Notes under the pieces: generated by a model | What the model was told of the DNA's origin: nothing | Databases searched by the model: none | The model's input: the letters and a program-made list of their open reading frames with translations, nothing else | Made by a program: the position numbers and the translations under genes | Source: JACQFV01 sp964593585 | GTDB lineage: Bacteria > Zixibacteria > MSB-5A5 > WJJR01 | Reading direction: 5' to 3' | Assembly: GCA_964593585.1 (NCBI GenBank) | Contig: CAZQIZ010000001.1 | Coordinates: 155,236-219,235, forward strand | Length of the DNA stretch: 64,000 bases | Part shown: piece after piece, positions 8,918 through 16,504 of the stretch | Numbering within the stretch: position 1 is the stretch's first letter | Layout: every line of letters begins with the position of its first letter

Positions 8918-9436
8918 CTACTTCATCGACATCTTTTTGTGCAACTGCTCCTTGAACATCGCCTCGGCCTTAACCGGGTCTTTGGCGACCATGTCGTGGC
9001 AGGCCTTGCTGCAGCAGGCGTAGGTGTTATCGCCGGCTTTGAGATAGGGTGTGTCGGAGGCGAGGGCGAACTCCTTGCCGCAGCCGCAGAGGGCCTGTGT
9101 GCCGGTCTCATTGACCGCGACGACATTGGCGACGGCGAGTTTGACCGCCGACTTCATCTGCATCCGGGCCACTGCCTCTTCCGACATCTTGGCGGCCATC
9201 TCCGGGTTGCCCGAGGCCATCTTGTGGCATCCCTCGGTGCAGCAGGCGTAGGACTTGCCGCCGAACTCGATGTACTTGGTCTCGGCGGTCGGGGTGAAGA
9301 TCATGCCGCAACCGCAGACCGCCATGGTGTTCTGCACCTGGCCTTTTGGCTGATCGGCAAATGCGGCAAACGGCGCGAGACCGACCAGAACCACCGCCGC
9401 CACCGCGACAACGACTGTGCGCTTCAGCACTGTCAT
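8918..9436 (-). CDS. Secreted protein with two tandem CGCG...YACC-CH metal-site domains
   Basis: The product is 172 aa with a signal peptide (MTVLKRTVVVAVAAVVLVGL to about residue 28). Two repeats of roughly 60 residues follow. The first has VCGCGMIF and later YACCTEGCHKM; the second has LCGCGKEF and YACCSKACHDM. The spacing CxC ... CCxxxCH resembles TRASH/YHS-type zinc or copper sites, but I cannot name the family with certainty. It probably binds a soft metal in the periplasm. It is monocistronic, with GGGAGG just before the ATG and a strong terminator after. Confidence 0.65.
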   Translation of the reverse strand: MTVLKRTVVVAVAAVVLVGLAPFAAFADQPKGQVQNTMAVCGCGMIFTPTAETKYIEFGGKSYACCTEGCHKMASGNPEMAAKMSEEAVARMQMKSAVKLAVANVVAVNETGTQALCGCGKEFALASDTPYLKAGDNTYACCSKACHDMVAKDPVKAEAMFKEQLHKKMSMK

Positions 9437-9632
9437 AACCTCCCGTTGAGAGTTTAAGAACAGACCCCGCGTCAGGGCGCGGGTAGAGTTATCTCTTGCA
9501 ACAGCCGCATCCTACGGCTGTTCCGATGCCGGAAATAAAAAGGAGTAAATCGGTGCGCAATAGAGAAATCGCAGAAAGCGCCACTTAAAGTATTTGTTTA
9601 ACCGGCACCCGAAGCCGATTGAGTCGTAAAGA

Positions 9633-10166
9633 TCAGCCGATATCGCAGGCTGGGAAACGCAGCTCAATCACGGGGTAATCCGGCCTGCTTTCGGCGAAAA
9701 ACTGAGCAATCTGCTCCCGGAAGAGCGCCACATCGATGCCGAGGAAGTAGTCCTCATCGACGGCGAGATTGTCGCAGGCCTTGGCCGCCAGCTTGGCGCC
9801 GCTGTCATGCGAGCCCATGAAGCGCCTCAGGTTCGCCGCCGCCACCTGCACCAACCCCTGCAGGAAGCGCGCCGCCTGAGGATCGGCGCTCGCCTTCCAC
9901 AACGCCTCCCACTGCTCATGGCTTTCCCACCAGTAGGCGTGATTGTAGAGATCGACGCCATAGAGATAGGTCTGCGAGCAGATCCACTGTGCGGAGTCGA
10001 ACGCGGCAACCTCGATCTCGGGAGCGCCGTACAAGTGCCCATCCGGATGACGGCGCGGATGCGGGGCGCGTCCGGGGACAAACCGGTAGGGCGGAAACGG
10101 CCGTGATGTGTATCGAGGCGGCGGCGGCTGGACGGTGGCCGGCAAAGTGATTGACTCGCGATTCAT
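9633..10166 (-). CDS. DUF309 family protein
   Basis: The 177-aa protein has a Pro-rich N-terminal extension of about 70 residues. The DUF309 core follows: GVDLYNHAYWWESHEQWEAL and FLQGLVQVAAANL, the N-x-x-x-(F/W)-(F/W)-E-x-H-E helix pair of this family. Family members are small all-alpha proteins of unknown function. It is divergent from the DinB gene. Domain assignment is good; role is unknown. Confidence 0.7.
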   Translation of the reverse strand: MNRESITLPATVQPPPPRYTSRPFPPYRFVPGRAPHPRRHPDGHLYGAPEIEVAAFDSAQWICSQTYLYGVDLYNHAYWWESHEQWEALWKASADPQAARFLQGLVQVAAANLRRFMGSHDSGAKLAAKACDNLAVDEDYFLGIDVALFREQIAQFFAESRPDYPVIELRFPACDIG

Positions 10167-10203
10167 CGGGTAAGTTTCATCCTGTTAGAGGAGGATACAA
10201 AAC

Positions 10204-10707
10204 ATGTACCGGCACATTGAGGATTTTGTTCGCGACTGGCAGTACGAGATCGAATGCACCACCAAGGTGATGGATGCGCTCACCGAGGCCTCGCTCGCGC
10301 AGACGGTGGTCCCGGGGCACCGTACACTGGGACGCATCGCCTGGCATCTGGCACAGTCGATTCCGGAGATGATGTGTCAGACCGGGCTCTCAGTCTCCGA
10401 AGTCGACCAGAATGGGCCGGTGCCCGGGTCGCTGGCCGAAATCAAGAAGGGGTATGAGTCGGTCGCATCCGCGTTGAAGGGCGAAATCCGCTCCAAGTGG
10501 AAGGATGCCGACCTCGAGAAGGAAGACAACATGTACGGCGAGACCTGGAAACGCGGCCTGACCTTGCGCGCGTTGCTCATGCATCAGGCGCACCATCGCG
10601 GCCAGATGACCGTGCTGATGCGGCAGGCGGGATTGCGGGTGCCGGGGATCTATGGGCCGGCGCTGGAAGACTGGGCCGCCTATGGGCAGCCGGTGCCGGC
10701 GGTCTGA
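10204..10707 (+). CDS. DinB-like putative metalloenzyme
   Basis: The 167-aa product is a DinB/YfiT-type four-helix bundle. The metal-site histidines are visible in TLGRIAWHLAQS and in the C-terminal LLMHQAHHRGQM, the H-x3-H-type motif of the superfamily. Members include thiol transferases that use bacillithiol or mycothiol, and DNA-damage-inducible proteins. An excellent aggagga lies just before the ATG. The gene runs convergently into the next gene with no spacer, so they probably do not share a transcript. Confidence 0.75.
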   Translation: MYRHIEDFVRDWQYEIECTTKVMDALTEASLAQTVVPGHRTLGRIAWHLAQSIPEMMCQTGLSVSEVDQNGPVPGSLAEIKKGYESVASALKGEIRSKWKDADLEKEDNMYGETWKRGLTLRALLMHQAHHRGQMTVLMRQAGLRVPGIYGPALEDWAAYGQPVPAV

Positions 10708-11376
10708 TCAGGGGTTCTGCTTGAGCCAGACTTCATGGGGGATGGGCCGGCCGGTTTCGAGGTAGGACTTAAACGAGTCCATCGCCCAGTTCCATCCCTG
10801 CTTCATCTTCTCACGGTCGCGCGCGGTCTTCAATCGCGAGTGCGTCACGCGCACCGCGACCTTGCCGTTGCCGGAAGGACGCACCGTGAACTCAACGATC
10901 GTGCCGGGGCAATGGCGCTTGTTGTCCCAGGTGAAACGGGCGCGACGGGGCGGCTCGAGGGTGAGGAATTCGCCGGTGTCGCCATCGGAATTGCTGTAGG
11001 CCCCGCCGACCCGCAGATCGGCCCTGGCCTTCTTGGTGAACCACTTGACCAGATGCTCGGCTGACAGGAATGAATCGAAGGCGATCTGCGGCGACGATTT
11101 CACCGTGCGCTGGACATCGAGACTGAATCCGGCGGCGGCGGGACGTTCCCCGATCTTGCGTCCGCGCTGACGCCGCTCGTACTCGACCGTGATCATCTGC
11201 GACCACCAGGGCGTGACATCCAGAACGCGACGCAGATGCGCGGCGATCTCCTTGTGTGTCCGGTCGCGCGCCCCCCAGCGATCCAGCATCGCAAACCACT
11301 GCGCCCAGGACTTGCCGGTCCTGGCACGGACCGCGGCGTCGCTGATTGTGGCATCACCGGTGCGTTTGGTGGGCAT
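10708..11376 (-). CDS. AHSA1/SRPBCC-domain protein with DUF4287-like N-terminus
   Basis: The 222-aa protein has an N-terminal segment of about 70 residues (GKSWAQWFAMLDRWGARDRT, HKEIAAHL, WWSQMITVEYE) resembling DUF4287. A Bet v1-like AHSA1 domain follows, with the usual IAFDSFLSAEHLVKWFTKKA, GGAYSN and a C-terminal helix GWNWAMDSFKSYLE. Such proteins bind hydrophobic ligands or act as general stress factors; no specific function can be read. Its stop codon abuts that of the convergent DinB gene. Confidence 0.7.
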   Translation of the reverse strand: MPTKRTGDATISDAAVRARTGKSWAQWFAMLDRWGARDRTHKEIAAHLRRVLDVTPWWSQMITVEYERRQRGRKIGERPAAAGFSLDVQRTVKSSPQIAFDSFLSAEHLVKWFTKKARADLRVGGAYSNSDGDTGEFLTLEPPRRARFTWDNKRHCPGTIVEFTVRPSGNGKVAVRVTHSRLKTARDREKMKQGWNWAMDSFKSYLETGRPIPHEVWLKQNP

Positions 11377-11507
11377 CAGGTCTCCCGGATCAATCGGCCC
11401 GTATTATAATCGCCATTGCCCCGCCGCGCAAATTGACCGCAACGAAATCGTCCTTCTCCTTGCCGCGCGCTCTGACGGACTTCACCTTGGGATGGGGAGG
11501 AGATGAC

Positions 11508-12311
11508 GTGTCCGAACGACTGAGATTAATGTGCATTCTGGCACACCCCGATGACGAATCGCTGGGGACCGGCGGCACGCTGGCGCGCTGCGCCGAAGAA
11601 GGAATTGAAACCTATGTTGTCACCGCCACCCGCGGCGAACGCGGCCGGTTCGGCGACCTGCCGCATCCGGGCCTGGAGACCGTGGGCAGGACCCGCGAGC
11701 AGGAACTGCGTACCGCCGCCCATGTCCTCGGTGTGCGCGAGGTCAACTTCCTCGATTACATCGACGGCGACCTCGACAAGGCCGACCCGCACGAGGCGGT
11801 GATGCGGATTGTCGGGCACCTGCGACGGATTCGTCCGCAGGTGGTGATCACCTTCGGCCCCGAGGGGGCCTATGGCCATCCCGACCATGTCGCCATCTGC
11901 CAGCTGGCCACCGCCGCGGTGATGCGCGCCGCCGATGCCGCCTATCATCCCGACCGCCACCCGGCGCACTGTGTCTCGAAGCTCTACTACATGGAGTGGA
12001 ACGCCGAGATGATGCGGACCTACTACGACGCCTTCCGCGAGCTGAAGGTCCTGGTCGATGGCGTCGAGCGCGGCGCCAACCCGTGGCCCGACTGGGCAAT
12101 CACCGCCGTCTTCAACACGGAAAAGTACTGGGAGATTGTCTGGAAAGCGGTCCAATGCCACAAGACGCAGCTATCGATCTACAAGAAACTGGGCGACCTG
12201 CCGCCCGAGGCCCATCGTATCCTCTGGGGACGGCAGCCCTATTACCGCGTCTTCAGTCTGGTCAATGGCGGGCGCAAGCGCGAGCATGACATCTTCGAGG
12301 GACTTCGTTGA
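11508..12311 (+). CDS. LmbE/PIG-L family zinc N-deacetylase
   Basis: The 267-aa product carries AHPDDES at residues 12-18 and AYGHPDHVAI further on, the two zinc-binding motifs of the LmbE superfamily. These enzymes remove acetyl groups from GlcNAc-linked substrates, as in bacillithiol (BshB) or mycothiol synthesis. The GTG at 11508 is chosen because GGAGGAG lies five bases before it; an in-frame ATG at 11529 would cut into the first strand. It is followed immediately by a PLP decarboxylase. A thiol-cofactor role is possible given the nearby DinB protein, but this is inference. Confidence 0.8.
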   Translation: MSERLRLMCILAHPDDESLGTGGTLARCAEEGIETYVVTATRGERGRFGDLPHPGLETVGRTREQELRTAAHVLGVREVNFLDYIDGDLDKADPHEAVMRIVGHLRRIRPQVVITFGPEGAYGHPDHVAICQLATAAVMRAADAAYHPDRHPAHCVSKLYYMEWNAEMMRTYYDAFRELKVLVDGVERGANPWPDWAITAVFNTEKYWEIVWKAVQCHKTQLSIYKKLGDLPPEAHRILWGRQPYYRVFSLVNGGRKREHDIFEGLR

Positions 12312-12322
12312 AGGGAGAGACT

Positions 12323-13831
12323 GTGAACGACCGCCAGTTGCGTGAGAATCGTGATGTGTCCATAAATATGTCCGGGGAACAGTTCCGCGCCCTCGGGCAC
12401 GATCTGGTCGACCGGATTGCCGATCTGTTCGACACTCTGCCCGCCCGTCCGGTGACGACAGGGGAGAGGCCCTCGCAGATCCGTGCGCTCCTCGATGCCG
12501 GGCGCGCGCTGCCGCAGGACGGCGCCGATCCGCGCGAGCTGATGACACGCGCCGCCGATCTGTTGATTGAGCATTCTCTCTACAATGGCCACCCGCGCTT
12601 CTGGGGATACATCACCGCGCCCTCGGCGCCGATCGGAGTGCTTGGCGAACTTCTGGCCTCAGCGGTCAATCCCAATCTCGGCGGCTGGCCGCTCTCGCCA
12701 ATGGGCACCGAGATCGAACTGCAGACATTGCGCTGGATCGCCGAGTTGATCGGCTACCCGCGCGAGTGCGGCGGCATTCTGGTCAGCGGCGGCAACATGG
12801 CGAATTTCGTCGGTTTCCTCGCGGCGCGCGCCGCCGTGGGCGGCGCGGACCTGCGGCGACAGGGGATGGGAGCGGCGGACCATGCGCGGCTGCGTGTCTA
12901 CACATCGGCCGAGACTCACACCTGGATTGAAAAGGCGGCCGATCTGTTCGGTCTGGGCACCGATGCGGTGCGCTGGATTCCCACCGATGATGATCTGCGC
13001 ATGAACACGCGCGCCCTGCGTGAGCAGATCGCCGCCGATCGCCGGAGTGGCGAGCGGCCGTTCATGGTAATCGGCACCGCCGGTTCGGTCAGCACCGGCG
13101 CGGTTGATCCGTTGCCCGAACTGGCGGAAATCTGCCGCGAGCAGAATCTCTGGTTTCATGTCGATGGCGCGTATGGCGGCTTTGCCGCGGCCGCGCCCGA
13201 GGCGCCCGCCGATCTGCGCGGGTTGTCGCTGGCCGATTCGGTCGCGGTTGATCCGCACAAATGGCTGTATGCGCCGCTGGAGGCCGGGTGCGCGCTGGTC
13301 CGCAATCCCGATCATCTGCGCAACGCCTTCACCTACAAGCCGAAATACTACCATCTCGAGGAGGAGGCGCTCAATTTCGTCGAGTATGGCCCGCAGAACT
13401 CACGGGGGTTCCGTGCGCTGAAAGTCTGGTTGCAGCTGCAGCAGGCGGGCCGTTCCGGATATGCGCGGATGATCGGCGAGGACATTGAGCTGGCGCGGTA
13501 TGCCTATGAACTCATTTCGGAACATGCCGAGTTCGAGCCGCGCACGCTCGGCTTGAGCATTGCCACCTTCCGCTATGTGCCGACCGATTTGCGCGGCAAC
13601 ATCGGCACCGATGCGACCGAGGAGTATCTCAACAAGCTCAATGAGGATCTTCTGGCGCAGATCGAGCAGGGCGGCGATGTGTTTGTCTCGCCGGCGGTGA
13701 TCCGTGAACGGTACCACCTGCGGCTCTGTGTGGTCAATTTCCGCACCACCCGCGTCGATATCGCGGCCATGCCCGAGATCATCGCCAGGGCCGGACGGGA
13801 AGTCGACCGGCGGTTGCGCGGGCATTCGTAG
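12323..13831 (+). CDS. PLP-dependent group II amino-acid decarboxylase
   Basis: The 502-aa enzyme belongs to the aromatic-L-amino-acid/glutamate decarboxylase family. Signatures include HPRFWGYI and the glycine-rich cofactor segment SGGNMANFVG. TAGSVSTGAVD and HVDGAYGGFA (Asp to the pyridine nitrogen) follow. The cofactor lysine is in VDPHKW at about Lys313. GTG 12323 follows the purine-rich aagggagaga; a TTG at 12308 overlapping the LmbE stop is a weaker choice. The substrate (aromatic amino acid, glutamate or related) cannot be decided from sequence alone. It is probably in an operon with the deacetylase. Confidence 0.85.
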   Translation: MNDRQLRENRDVSINMSGEQFRALGHDLVDRIADLFDTLPARPVTTGERPSQIRALLDAGRALPQDGADPRELMTRAADLLIEHSLYNGHPRFWGYITAPSAPIGVLGELLASAVNPNLGGWPLSPMGTEIELQTLRWIAELIGYPRECGGILVSGGNMANFVGFLAARAAVGGADLRRQGMGAADHARLRVYTSAETHTWIEKAADLFGLGTDAVRWIPTDDDLRMNTRALREQIAADRRSGERPFMVIGTAGSVSTGAVDPLPELAEICREQNLWFHVDGAYGGFAAAAPEAPADLRGLSLADSVAVDPHKWLYAPLEAGCALVRNPDHLRNAFTYKPKYYHLEEEALNFVEYGPQNSRGFRALKVWLQLQQAGRSGYARMIGEDIELARYAYELISEHAEFEPRTLGLSIATFRYVPTDLRGNIGTDATEEYLNKLNEDLLAQIEQGGDVFVSPAVIRERYHLRLCVVNFRTTRVDIAAMPEIIARAGREVDRRLRGHS

Positions 13832-13854
13832 TCACGCACTGGGAGGGCATTGAG

Positions 13855-13933
13855 GGGAGGGCGAGGCTTCCGCCGAGCCTGCAGTTTGTTCCTAGTCGGC
13901 GGAGAGCAGGCTCCGCAGAAGCGTCGCCCTCCC
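13855..13933. repeat. Imperfect palindromic repeat between convergent genes
   Basis: The outer arms GGGAGGGCGA (13855-13864) and TCGCCCTCCC (13924-13933) pair perfectly. Inner segments such as ggcttccgccga and cggcggag extend the fold. It lies between the decarboxylase and the convergent thioredoxin gene. Confidence 0.5.
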
Positions 13934-13993
13934 GTTCGTGTGCTTGATGATGGGGAGGGCGATCCGCGGACTCACGGACATCACCGAAAACAC

Positions 13994-14027
13994 CACAGCC
14001 CCGCCGGCATTGGCCGACGGGGCTGTG
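13994..14027 (-). terminator. Terminator hairpin of the UGA-containing thioredoxin gene
   Basis: A 10-bp stem, CACAGCCCCG (13994-14003) and CGGGGCTGTG (14018-14027), is topped by a CGGC/GCCG pairing. On the minus strand it is followed by a short TTTT about four bases on. It lies just past the stop at 14049. Confidence 0.65.
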
Positions 14028-14048
14028 TGCGCTTCTATGGAAGCCGGC

Positions 14049-14978
14049 TCAACTGCCGCTTTTGGTGGCGGTGGAGTCGGGAGGTTGCTGCAATTTGACG
14101 ATCTGTTCCTTGGCGAATTCCACGTCCTCGCCCTCGGGCCACTTCTTCAGGTACTCCTGATAGGCCGCGATCGCCTCGTCCTTCTTGCCGGCGTTGGCGG
14201 AGTAGAAGGCGACATAGATCCAGGCCTCGGAGGCCTTCTCGCCCTGCGGCCAGCGGTTGTAGCAGTCACGGGCGTGGTTGATGGCGCACTCGAAGTCCTT
14301 CTTCTTGCGGCAGCACCAGGCGCGATCGAGGACGGCGTCATCGGCCAGCCCGCTTTTGTTCTCCGGGTCAACCGTGATCACCGCCGCATAGCGCGCGTCG
14401 GCGTCATCGATACGGTTCCAGGACAACAGCCGTTCCGCGAGTTTGTACATGAAGGCGGGATCGGAGGACTTGTCCTTCTCCTCGGCCAGCATCGAGGCCA
14501 GGGTGCCGATGCCCTTCTGGTAATCATCGACTGTGGCGATGAACTCGGCGGGACGGACAAAGCCGAGCGTACGGTCCACCTGCTCGCCCTTGGCGTTGTA
14601 GACCAGGACCGTCGGGGTGCCGACGATGTTGAACTTCTCGCGCATTTCGGGATTCTTGCCAGTCTCGACCTTGGCGAGGATGTAGTTGTTCTTCTTCGCC
14701 CAGGCTTGGAAGTCGGGGTTGGCCCATGTGGACTCTGCCAGAGTCCGGCAGGGGCCTCAGCCAAAGCCGTAGAAGTCGACCAGCGCCGGACGTCCCTCTT
14801 TGGCCGCCTGCGCCAGCGCCTCCTCGACATTCTTGGACCACATCTCGTGCCCGTTGAAGGACTCGTCCCAGCGGGGCTCATCCTTCTTGGCTTCTTCGGC
14901 GCGCGAGATGGGGGCCGCGAGAACGGACACACCCAACGCGAGGGCGGCCGTCCCGAGGATCCACTTGCGGTTTTTCAT
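14049..14978 (-). CDS. Secreted thioredoxin-TPR protein, probable selenoprotein (in-frame TGA at active site)
   Basis: Read through one in-frame TGA (14759-14757), this is a continuous 309-aa protein. It has a signal peptide (MKNRKWILGTAALALGVSVL), then a thioredoxin domain, then C-terminal TPR-like helices (from about residue 150). The TGA is codon 74, exactly where the first active-site cysteine belongs: VDFYGFG-U-GPCRTLAEST. This makes UGPC out of the usual CGPC, with Cys77 as partner. The frame is unbroken on both sides and keeps the cis-proline motif VGTPTVLVY. AAGGAG lies eight bases before the ATG. A SECIS-like hairpin starts right after the TGA. A nonsense mutation is the alternative, but no other lesion is visible. 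Confidence 0.8.
14721..14756 (-). promoter_or_regulatory. Putative bacterial SECIS element
   Basis: Immediately downstream of the TGA the minus strand folds into two stacked helices. The outer pair is GGCCC (14756-14752) with GGGCC (14725-14721). The inner pair is GGACTC (14746-14741) with GAGTCC (14735-14730), closed by the 5-base loop TGGCA. The loop begins 16 bases after the TGA and has a G at its second position. Both features match what is known of bacterial SECIS hairpins read by SelB. Confidence 0.7.
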
Positions 14979-15133
14979 CACGACAACTCCTTGTGATTAT
15001 GGTACTCCGTGATGCGTTGACAGTTCGAACCGGTCTGTGTCGGGTCGTCAGATCCGACGTCGGGAATAAACAATAATTCCACCGCGAATGCTCCCGATTA
15101 TTTCGCCGGGATGTTGCATTCCTGCCGCGGGGC

Positions 15134-15185
15134 GCCCTCACCCGCTCCGCTGGCGCGGAGCGACCTCCCCCAGAGGGGGAGGTGA
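15134..15185 (-). repeat. REP-like double-hairpin repeat, copy a (inverted)
   Basis: On the minus strand this reads TCACCTCCCCCTCTGGGGGA and onward to GGGTGAGGGC. It contains a CCTCCCCC-TCTG-GGGGGAGG-type hairpin and a second GCTCCGC-GCCA-GCGGAGC hairpin. It has the same layout as copies b and c but the opposite orientation and a different second stem. Confidence 0.65.
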
Positions 15186-15357
15186 ATTTCCTGATTCCGG
15201 AAGAGTGCTCACTCTGGAACTGAAATGTTTGCCCGCGTGGAGACTGAGGTGAACTCTTCGCGTTCGATCGCGCATGAGGATTGCGATATGCCCTTTCAGC
15301 CATGTACGATGTGAGTACTCTCTGCTCCGAAGCCGCAAATGTGAGAAGCAATGAAGT

Positions 15358-15410
15358 TCACCTCTCCCTCTGGGAGAGGTCGATTCGCCGAAGGCGAATC
15401 GGGTGAGGGC
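15358..15410 (+). repeat. REP-like double-hairpin repeat, copy b
   Basis: TCAC leads into hairpin one (CCTCTCCC-TCT-GGGAGAGG) and hairpin two (GATTCGCC-GAA-GGCGAATC), then GGGTGAGGGC. It is essentially identical to copy c, 119 bp downstream. The whole 15000-15538 interval holds no gene, only these repeats and unassigned spacer. Confidence 0.75.
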
Positions 15411-15476
15411 ACTCCTGCGGCCAAAATGCAACGTCCAGCCCTTCCGAAGTGAGCAATCCGCTGGAATGAGCAAAGT

Positions 15477-15529
15477 TCACCTCTCCCTCTGGGAGAGGTC
15501 GATTCGCCGAAGGCGAATCGGGTGAGGGC
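15477..15529 (+). repeat. REP-like double-hairpin repeat, copy c
   Basis: Same two hairpins and flanks as copy b, lying just past the stop of the dienelactone hydrolase gene. It could also serve to stop or stabilise that convergent transcript. Confidence 0.75.
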
Positions 15530-15538
15530 GCTCCCGCG

Positions 15539-16315
15539 CTACCTGAAAATCTCCCCAAAGAACCAGCGCATCGCCTCCCAGGACCGCACATCGGCGCTGT
15601 GATTGTAGGCCGCGCCCTTCGACTTGTCGGTGCCGGCCATCGGCTGGGTGAATGAATGAACCGCGTCCTCGTAGGCGACGTACTCATAGCGCACGCCGGC
15701 GTCGCGCATCTCCTTCATGAAGGCGGCGATGGACTCCACGGAGACATAGGGGTCATCGGCGCCATTGAGCACTAACACCCGTCCCTTGATGTTCTTGGCG
15801 TCGGCCGGGTTGGCCGCATCCAGCGCCGCGTGGAAGCCAACGACGCCGCTGACCGGCTTGCCCGAACGGGCCAGCTCAAGACAGACCCAGCCGCCGAAAC
15901 AGTAGCCGATCGCGGCGGTGCGCATCGAGTCCACACGCTGGAATTTGCGCAGCCAGTCAAACGCCGCGCCGACCCGTTCGCGCGTCAACGCCGGATTGCT
16001 CTTGTACTTGCCCGACTCGGCGCCGGCGGCCGGGACATCAGCGGGACGAATCCCCTTGCCGTAGATGTCCGCCGCGAACGCGACATATCCCAGCCCCGCC
16101 AGTTGCTCGCAGCGCGACTTCTCATAGTCGGTCAGGCCCATCCACTGATGCACCACCAGCACGCCCGGCTGCGGCGCGGTGCGGGCGTCATCGTAGACAA
16201 GGTACCCCTCGCAGGCGACATCGCCGACTTGGTATTCGATGGTCTGGGTGACGATTTTGGCGTGCGCCGGCAGGGCAAAGCCGAGCGCGATTAGTGCGAC
16301 TAGCAGGATTTTCAT
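15539..16315 (-). CDS. Secreted dienelactone hydrolase family protein
   Basis: The 258-aa protein has a signal peptide (MKILLVALIALGFALPAHA) and an alpha/beta-hydrolase fold of the DLH type. The catalytic triad is visible: the nucleophile Cys in GYCFGG, Asp in NGADDPYV and His in DAVHSF. The early HQWMGLTDYEK segment is also typical. Start 16315 is chosen for its signal peptide and the AAGGAG nine bases upstream; an in-frame ATG at 16369 lacks such support. Natural substrates of secreted DLH proteins are mostly unknown. It is divergent from the response regulator gene. Confidence 0.85.
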   Translation of the reverse strand: MKILLVALIALGFALPAHAKIVTQTIEYQVGDVACEGYLVYDDARTAPQPGVLVVHQWMGLTDYEKSRCEQLAGLGYVAFAADIYGKGIRPADVPAAGAESGKYKSNPALTRERVGAAFDWLRKFQRVDSMRTAAIGYCFGGWVCLELARSGKPVSGVVGFHAALDAANPADAKNIKGRVLVLNGADDPYVSVESIAAFMKEMRDAGVRYEYVAYEDAVHSFTQPMAGTDKSKGAAYNHSADVRSWEAMRWFFGEIFR

Positions 16316-16504
16316 CGGAATCTCCTTCGGGGGTGTCAGATTCATCTTCGCGCGCGCAATTAAGAGCAAAATGGTGGCGTAGGCAACGAGAATGCACCAG
16401 TGAGGATCGAATCGCTACGCTCCGATTGCGTGGCAGCGACGGCGCACAATAGGACCCTACCACAACGGACAACGACGCTTTACCTTGTCCGCGGAGGACG
16501 GACC

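Noticed and set aside
14757..14759. TGA as a plain nonsense mutation making a pseudogene
   Set aside because: It falls exactly on the active-site cysteine, the frame is otherwise perfect, and a SECIS-like hairpin follows at the right distance. Kept as the alternative until Sec genes are found.
15000..15133. Coding sequence upstream of the UGA thioredoxin gene
   Set aside because: Short frames there have no signal, domain or ribosome-binding site and run into repeats.
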